From Gymnopus androsaceus JB14 (lineage: Eukaryota; Basidiomycota; Agaricomycetes; Agaricales; Omphalotaceae): a stretch of 64,000 nt of DNA. Below the pieces are notes generated by a model that worked only from the letters and a program-made list of their open reading frames with translations, searched no databases and was not told the DNA's origin. The stretch's first letter is position 1, and every line of letters starts with the position of its first letter. Location: positions 62,001-126,000 of the forward strand of contig ML769449.1 of NCBI GenBank assembly GCA_009733575.1, in the 5' to 3' direction. Below, piece by piece: positions 58,001-64,000 of the stretch. A program made the position numbers and the translations under genes.

Positions 58001-59018
58001 TTGTTTGAAAGCAGCAGGAGCACTGGCGGCTGGCTGGCCCAGTATTGAGAAAATGTTCACTCACTTGGCAGCTGGCACTGGTGAAGCTGAAGGATGGTTT
58101 TGGATGGCAGTGAGGAAGGGAAAAATAGATATTTGAATGAGCATAAAAACACCCCAAAGAGACAATGCTACTATACGTAATAAATCTCTGGACCAGAAAT
58201 TCTTTGTCAGAGCACAAAGTCTCCAGAGTTGGACAAATTGAAGTCATGACAGTCGCCCACAGATAAATTACAGCCAATTTCTGGATCACATTGATTGCAT
58301 GCATCAGGATTTCGATGGATTCATTCTTTGTGGAAGCACTGCAAGCCTCAGGTATGTCTAAGGATTTAAAGACATTAAATAGGTCATTATGTCGGAATGA
58401 GTGAACTGAACAAGAATATGATTCGGCAGTCTAGAAGAGGTGCATTAGGACCTCCTTGAGTACCGAAATCAAAAGGAACAGACAAAAACCCACCAACATA
58501 AGCTTATGTCTCCAACTGGTACATCTCCCCATCTAAGATGAGACATTGCATCAGAACAAGTCAGAGGATCAAAGATGCAAATAGCCCATCTGAAGAAGGT
58601 GCATTGGGAGTCTTACGAATGCTGAAATTGAAAGCAAAGGGTAAGAACTCCCTGACATAGGCTCATGCCCCCTGCTGGTACTTCTTCCAACCTAAAATAG
58701 CCAATTGCGATGGAACAAGTTGGCCAATTGAAAACACATTCGCAAAATCTGAAATGGGTGTAATGGGAGTTGTTTGAGCATTGAAATTGAAATGATAGGA
58801 TAAGAACTCACTGACATAAGTTCATGCCTCCTACTGGTACTTCTTCCCACATAGAATGGCCAATTATGCCGGAATGAGTTGGCCAATTTAAAACGCGATT
58901 GGACAGTCTGAAATAGGTGCATTAGGAATCCCTTGAACACCAAAACAGAAATGAACAGACAAAAACTCACCAATATAAGTTTGTGACTTCTCCTGATATA
59001 GAACATTGCATCGGAATG

Positions 59019-60001
59019 CGATAATTCTACTGAACAACCCCCTTGCTGGCAACCACCCTCCCAAAAAAGGAATTTTTTTGCAAAAGCTAGTTTGGCAACC
59101 CCATCACACTTTTGTCACACATTTTTGGATGTGTTTTTTTTCAGTCTTTTGTGTGTTTTTTTCAACAAAAAAAAAGTCAACTACCACCTCATGCTTCACC
59201 TTACTTAAGTAGCAACACAGACTGCTCAGATTCCCAAATAGGGCTGGTGGCAGTACTGTATAGTTTTGAATTTAAGTTCAGCCAACATTATGTGTTACAG
59301 CTTGAGCCCATTAAATTCATGGTTCAGCCGCCAGCAGGCAGCATTACAAACCTGAACTTAGTTCAATTTATAGCGGCTGGAAAAGCTGGCTGCAAAATTT
59401 ACCTCATAAGCACTGAGAAACACAAGTTCAGAGCAAGTTCATAGGCCAGTGTGATGCATTACGGAGATCAAAAATGCCCCAGTTCAGTGCCACGTGTGAC
59501 ATGTTACTGAACTAGAATTTGAAACTGTACAGTATCTGAAATATAAAGACTCCAGACTTTGGGCAATGCTTAAGGCTGAATTAAACTCAGATTTAGCAGC
59601 TCAAATACTGAAATATTCCCAATATTACCCATTGCATATTGGTATTAATATCATCAGCTATAAATTGCCATATCTGTATGACTAAATATGACAGATGGTT
59701 ATCTGCAAGTTGTAACTACAGAAAGGACCTTAGATTGTTGTATGGGATAGTGATGGCTACCTATAAAAATGCAAAAAATGCACTGTAATGCTGTACTTTA
59801 CAGTTATGGTGCAGATACCTAAAGGCTACAATAATTGGAATACTGCACCAAGAGCAAATCTCTGACCTTCACAAAAAAAGTTGAGCTCTGAGGCAAATTT
59901 ATATGTTGTGACCTCAATATGACCATGTGTGACCATGTGTGACCTCAACTGGGTTGTTGAATAAGACTTGAGCCAAGGGGGTTGTTCAGTAGAATTATCC
60001 A
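59019..60001. mobile_element. ~980-bp nested TIR element (GATAATTC family)
   Basis: CGATAATTCTACTGAACAAC and the inverse (about 26 bp) bound the insert; flanks tcggaatg (59011-59018) and ttggaatg (60002-60009) match in 7 of 8. Related to 44056-44785 by its ends. It contains the MITE 59256-59532. Confidence 0.72.
59256..59532. mobile_element. CTGTA MITE, 277 bp
   Basis: CTGTATAGTTTTGAATT and the imperfect inverse (aatttgaaactgtacag) with TA on both sides (59254-59255, 59533-59534). Nested inside 59019-60001. The truncated copy at 6540 is closest to this one. Confidence 0.68.
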
Positions 60002-60103
60002 TTGGAATGACCCGGTGGATTGAAAATGCAAAGAGCCCATCTCAAAGAGGTAGATTAGTACTCTCTAGAGCGCCAAAATTGAAAGGAAAGAACTAAAACT
60101 CAC

Positions 60104-60330
60104 CAAGATATGTCTCCACAGGTACTATGGCATTGCAATAAGTCGGTGGATTTGAAATGTGAATATTCCATCCAAACAATGTCCATTAGGCATGAAGTGT
60201 GTCTCAACAGATTTCCACTTGTCTCTGTCTCAACATTGATTTGACTAATGGATTTGGGTCAATGTTGTATCTTTCAAGAAGACTGGAAAAAGCTGGAAAG
60301 AAGAGCTGGCAAAGAAAAATGCAACGAGAT
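60104..60330. repeat. Dispersed repeat, empty-site copy of 22542-22940
   Basis: Collinear with 22542-22940 (shared gatatgtctccacaggtact, tggatttgaaatgtgaat) but lacking the 22579-22751 MITE. Confidence 0.75.
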
Positions 60331-61020
60331 CATCAAATTGTTGGTCATGGTGGTCAAGGTATAAAGTGGCCTCTATGGCTTCCTCGATCTTGCCGGAATA
60401 TATGAGTATCTGGGAATACAATTATATTGTATGCAGTAGAGATTGGGTTGAGGTCGATCCATAGACTGAGCACCTACAGACTAACTCCCAGCTCAACAGA
60501 CTCCAACACAGAGTATCTATGATGTGCAATGATACCCATCCAAAGCACAGATACCCCCCATGCACTAGGAGTAGGCATCTATGAGCAGAAGCCTTGCCTC
60601 GATATCCAGATCCCATAGAGCCACAAGATAAATGATAATTAGTATGAATAAAGGAGGCTCACCTTTCACTTGACTCACCTTTATTTGACACAAGCCACAA
60701 AACAGAGTATGCAGACCAAGAATGCAAATACAAATGTGGGTTTTGAATGCATGGAAACACACCAAGAATGTAAATGCAACTGTAAACTAAAGACCCCGTG
60801 TGTGCATGGATATGAATGCAAATGCAACTATAAAATAAAAGCCACATGTGCGCAGATGTGACATCCCGGCCAGGACCCTGGAAGCTCTCAGGTCCTTACC
60901 AGCCCTAGCAGTTCTCTTCCATTCCGCTAGCATAGAGTGAAGAGATGGAAAGGACAGAGTAGATGAAATAAAAGAGAAAGTATGTGCAAGCAGTGACCAT
61001 TTACCAGTGATACTCACACA
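60331..61020. other. Non-coding stretch with short gaatgcaaatgcaa repeats
   Basis: Between about 60715 and 60850 a 24-32-bp motif with gaatgcaaatgcaactataa recurs three to four times. Nothing else recognised. Confidence 0.45.
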
Positions 61021-61304
61021 TCAGCAAAACCTGGATAATTGCCATAGCTGTTATAGCAAGCCATAGCAAGCCATAGCAGCCATAGAACTATGAACTGCTA
61101 TGAATTGCTATGGGTGGCTATGAGTTACTATGGACTTCACAAATTATATTGCCCATCGACAGATGTCATGCTCTATAGCAATCCATAGCAGCCCATAGCA
61201 GCTCATAGCTCTGGATAGATGGGGACCTTGCTATGGGTGCTATGGGTGCTATGAGTGCTGGATAGCACTATCCAGTGCTATCCAGTTCAACCAGGTTTTG
61301 CTGA
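61021..61304. mobile_element. TIR element TCAGCAAAACC with ccatagc/gctatgg interior
   Basis: TCAGCAAAACCTGG and CCAGGTTTTGCTGA bound 284 bp. The interior is made of heptamers: gccatag/agccatagca on the left and gctatggg/gctatgag on the right, so the whole can fold back. Same ends as 22579-22751 but different internal heptamer. Confidence 0.75.
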
Positions 61305-61372
61305 TGCACAAAATGCAGGGAACACCTCTGCATGAGAGCAGGAGGCAAGAGGTGCTCCCTGGCAATCATGTA

Positions 61373-61582
61373 CAGTGATGGCCATAATAAATGCACACTC
61401 CTGGATTGGGAAAGTCACTCTCATCAGCTCAAAACAACTATTTAGCAGATGGACATGATTTTTCCTTTTGAGGGTTTGCATTTATCATGGCTGTCACTGT
61501 ACACTCACTTTAAAAATGATTATCTAGCAGATAGACATGATTTTCTCAATTCGGAGGTGTGCATTTATTATGGCTGTCACTG
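61373..61582. mobile_element. Tc1-type MITE, 210 bp
   Basis: CAGTGATGGCCATAATAAAT and the inverse (about 29 bp), TA on both sides (61371-61372, 61583-61584). The right half contains a tandem duplication of agcagatagacatgatttt. CAGTGA ends are typical for Tc1-like elements. Confidence 0.85.
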
Positions 61583-61691
61583 TATGTCAGCCATAGACAT
61601 TACTATGCATGCAACTCATGAGTCATACCTCATCCCACTCATACCAGTACAAGTTGGAAAAAGAAAGTGGTGAGTGAACAATAAGGAACAT

Positions 61692-62105
61692 GAATGCCAA
61701 TGATAGAAGTAAAAAAATTAGATAGTCACAGTAGGTCACACATAATTTGGTGTGGATTTTAAGAATCTGTGACAATTATGCCATAGAAAGTTAATTAAAT
61801 CTAAAAAATGCAATTCATTGAAACAGGCCTGACATCCAAAAGGACAATTCCTTCATTTCATTCCAGACTTGTAATATTCATGCAAATGCCAATAATCATA
61901 GACCCCATTGCAGAACTTGTATTATTTGATTAAATTTTATTGAAGTGGTGAAAAACTGTTTTGATCATATCTCCTGCAGTTTTCAACCAATTTGCATGAG
62001 CCTGGGCTTAATAGAAAGCTAGAATTTTCCTTCATCTAATTATAGCGGGCACCCACGAGTGGCACTTGTACCACTCTCTGAGGCGACCTAGTTAGCCTGG
62101 GAAAA
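61692..62105. repeat. Two dispersed repeats (22958-23162; inverse of 49490-49730)
   Basis: First part shares gatagtcacagtaggtcaca and caggcctgacat with 22958-23162. Second part is the inverse of 49490-49730. Confidence 0.75.
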
Positions 62106-62196
62106 AGGGTACAACTTTGAACACCTCAGGTATCCTAGTCATCCTAGGTGTCCTGACTCCTGGGAAATTCTGGGGCATATCCCAGGATGCCCCAGG

Positions 62197-63449
62197 TAGT
62201 GATGTGCCAGCTAGGTCTCAGAGCCCTTGAACTCTCTGAGCCAGGCCTGGCCGGAGCCGTCTCTAGGGCTTGCTGGGGCTCAAGGCCAGGTTCAGATTTT
62301 TGGAACCCCTGAGCTGGGGTGTTGGGCCAGGGCTCAGAGCACCTAATTTAATAGTGGAATAGAGGTTTTTTCTGTGAAAATTAACCATATTTTACAGAAA
62401 TACAGAACTTTTGAACCATTCATAACCTCATTTCAAGCAATGAAATACTATCTTCTGCTATGGAATAATGTGTAAGCATGATAAATAGTATACAACAAGT
62501 CTACAAATCATGTAGATTTTAGTCTGTTACTGTTTATCTGTCAGTGTAATGTCCTATAACATTCAAGGGGTACCAGGATTATGGTCCATTACTGTACCAT
62601 TTTGACCACTAGTTGAGCAATTTTTAGTGTCACAGGTCGGATTTAATCTGCCATCTGTTCATTCATCTGCATCATGTGTCACCGACACAGAGTTCAATTC
62701 AGTGTGGTCATGGTGCCGCAGGCCCGCTCCGGAGCTCGTATTAGGTGCTTCACACCTTCATTAAATTGTAAGTTCAGGACCTATACATCACGCATCACTG
62801 ATGTGAAAAATTGGGAGTTCAGAGGTGCTGCATCACACATCACTGAACTAACAGTTGAAATGGTACAGTACACTCTGTAGGTGGCTGGTTGCTGCCAAGA
62901 GGCCACTAAAACATTTTTTCAAACCTATCTTTCAGAGGCTCTGAGAGCTTTGAAGGGTCAAATATGCTATTGGTAATTGTTATAGGTATTCATCTGTAGC
63001 TAATACATGCGGAATGGAAGAATTAAGCTTGGAAATAGGCATCAGTGGGAGATATTTATGAGGTCATCTTCATATGTCATCAAGATTTGTAAGACACCAA
63101 TAAGATTATTACCATGCATGGTATATCAGACATCATGTGGGTGTTGCATGGGTGGTTGCCCCTTCGAGGCCCTTGAAATATTTTTCAGCATGGTGTAATA
63201 AAATTAAAAATAAATTCGGACCCCCTTGATAAGGTTGTACTTGGTGTATACAATCTATTTTACATTAGATGTATTACTTGTATGATATTTGTTCTTGATA
63301 AACACTGAGATTTTTCTATATGCATTGAGCCAGGGCCTGAGCCTGAGCTGGGCCCTAGCCGAGCCTGAGCCGTCATGTAGGACCCAGCTCAACATTTTGA
63401 TCAGCCCTGGCCAGGGCTTTTGAGCCGGGCCCCAGCCGGCATATCACTA
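62197..63449. mobile_element. hAT-like TIR element with TAGTGAT ends
   Basis: TAGTGATGTGCCAGCTAGG and the imperfect inverse (GCCGGCATATCACTA), followed on both sides by GC-rich sequence with gagcc/ggctc words (62220-62345 and 63330-63440). Flanking octamers gccccagg and gctctgaa agree only in part. The interior is AT-rich with one MITE (62592-62868) and no transposase. Confidence 0.6.
62592..62868. mobile_element. CTGTA MITE, 277 bp
   Basis: CTGTACCATTTTGACCACTA at the left and AACAGTTGAAATGGTACAG at the right, with TA at both edges (62590-62591, 62869-62870). Nested in 62197-63449. Confidence 0.75.
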
Positions 63450-63587
63450 GCTCTGAACAGTTCGCTCAAGAACTGTGGGCATCATACACGTTTTGCTGGT
63501 GCTAGCAGTAAGTAAATTGGAATTCATAAAAACAGTCTAACAGAAACTTGAATCCTACTGTTACAATTGTGCAGGACCCAGATGTCA

Positions 63588-63930
63588 GTTTGTTAATGGA
63601 TGAGTACATTCTATGAGTTGGAGATACCCGGAATGAAAGCTACAGGTGTGAAATGAACCTACTGTGACGGTAATTTAAAATCCTATTTTTTTCTCAACAT
63701 TAACTGTAGGAGAACATTCCAAACGAACAGCTATTCGCTGTTACTGCCTGTGCCTTTCGAGCATACTGACAGTCAGTGAGAAGGTGCTGGTTTGAATATT
63801 CTCCCGGCTGTTGGAATTCATGAATCTTTGAGAAATAATTTGAGGCTGGACAGCTGGTTTTATCTCGGAGTCGTGTGTTATATCATTAGCTGAAATTGGA
63901 TTCTGTATGAAAAAATTAGGGTAACAGGGT
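63588..63930. repeat. Dispersed repeat (copies at 13590 and 23164)
   Basis: The left half resembles 13590-13760; the right half (catactgacagtcagtgagaa, ttagctgaaattggattc) resembles 23164-23330. This is the most complete copy in the window and shows that the two partial copies belong to one repeat. Confidence 0.7.
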
Positions 63931-64000
63931 TGCGAACGTATGGAAAGCCGGAAGGAGGTCCGAAGGCCTCGCTCTCTCTGAATGATCGGAATCATTTTGC

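Larger units (their letters stand above)
58430..60110 (-). repeat. ~160-bp tandem repeats, five units, interrupted by an insertion
   Basis: Units start near 58437, 58598, 58755, 58915 and 60038, each with ggtgcattaggagt, an actcaccaacataagtt-like block and a tggtacttcttcc block. On the minus strand each unit contains an exon-like stretch (e.g. FQLANLFHRNWLF and FKLANSFRHNWPF) followed by a GTGAGT donor-like site. The fourth unit is split by the element at 59019-60001. No intact gene results. Confidence 0.7.

Overview
The window looks like repeat-rich nuclear DNA from a filamentous basidiomycete, most likely an Agaricomycete. Evidence: short spliceosomal introns of about 54-64 bp, a TPR-CHAT protein and an F-box/LRR-like remnant typical of mushroom-forming fungi, multi-exon single-pass membrane proteins, TTAGGG-type repeats, and many nested DNA and LTR transposons. 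The species cannot be named from the sequence alone. No rRNA gene, complete tRNA gene or CRISPR array was seen. Translation starts were chosen at ATG codons and exons joined by GT-AG introns that keep frame.

Layout. 1-6.7 kb: transposon graveyard (TA-flanked MITEs, interstitial telomere-like repeats, a 33-bp minisatellite, a hAT-like element with perfect 8-bp target duplication, a foldback element, a large palindrome). 7.2-13 kb: gene island with a decayed F-box gene, an intact anoctamin/TMEM16 gene and a small secreted-protein gene. 13.6-23.3 kb: broken Ty1/copia element split by two insertions; the second is a 3.46-kb LTR element whose interior is a dense series of short hairpins. 23.4-32.1 kb: an 8.7-kb TIR transposon carrying a decayed zinc-finger/PHD-like gene, itself hit by a 1.35-kb long-TIR element with a tRNA/SINE-like core. 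32.1-38.3 kb: tandem duplicates of a seven-exon membrane protein gene; a MITE has replaced the C-terminus of the second copy. 38.3-43.4 kb: mostly non-coding, then a GH76-like secreted glycosidase gene. 44.0-49.4 kb: a four-level nest of transposons with readable target duplications. 50.1-50.7 kb: solo LTR. 52.0-56.4 kb: a large intact gene encoding two ubiquitin-interacting-like motifs, 16 TPR-type repeats of 45 residues and a caspase-like CHAT domain. 56.8-64 kb: MITEs, ~160-bp tandem repeats and dispersed repeats.

The host genes do not form an obvious pathway. Two motifs recur: LPPVY (PPxY) near the C-termini of the duplicated membrane proteins and in the ORF after the GH76 gene, and UIM-like motifs on the CHAT protein; both suggest ubiquitin-linked biology, as inference. 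The strongest candidates for something undescribed are the hairpin-array LTR element (17597-21052), the foldback MULE-like element carrying telomere-like repeats (45469-48701) and the UIM-TPR-CHAT architecture.
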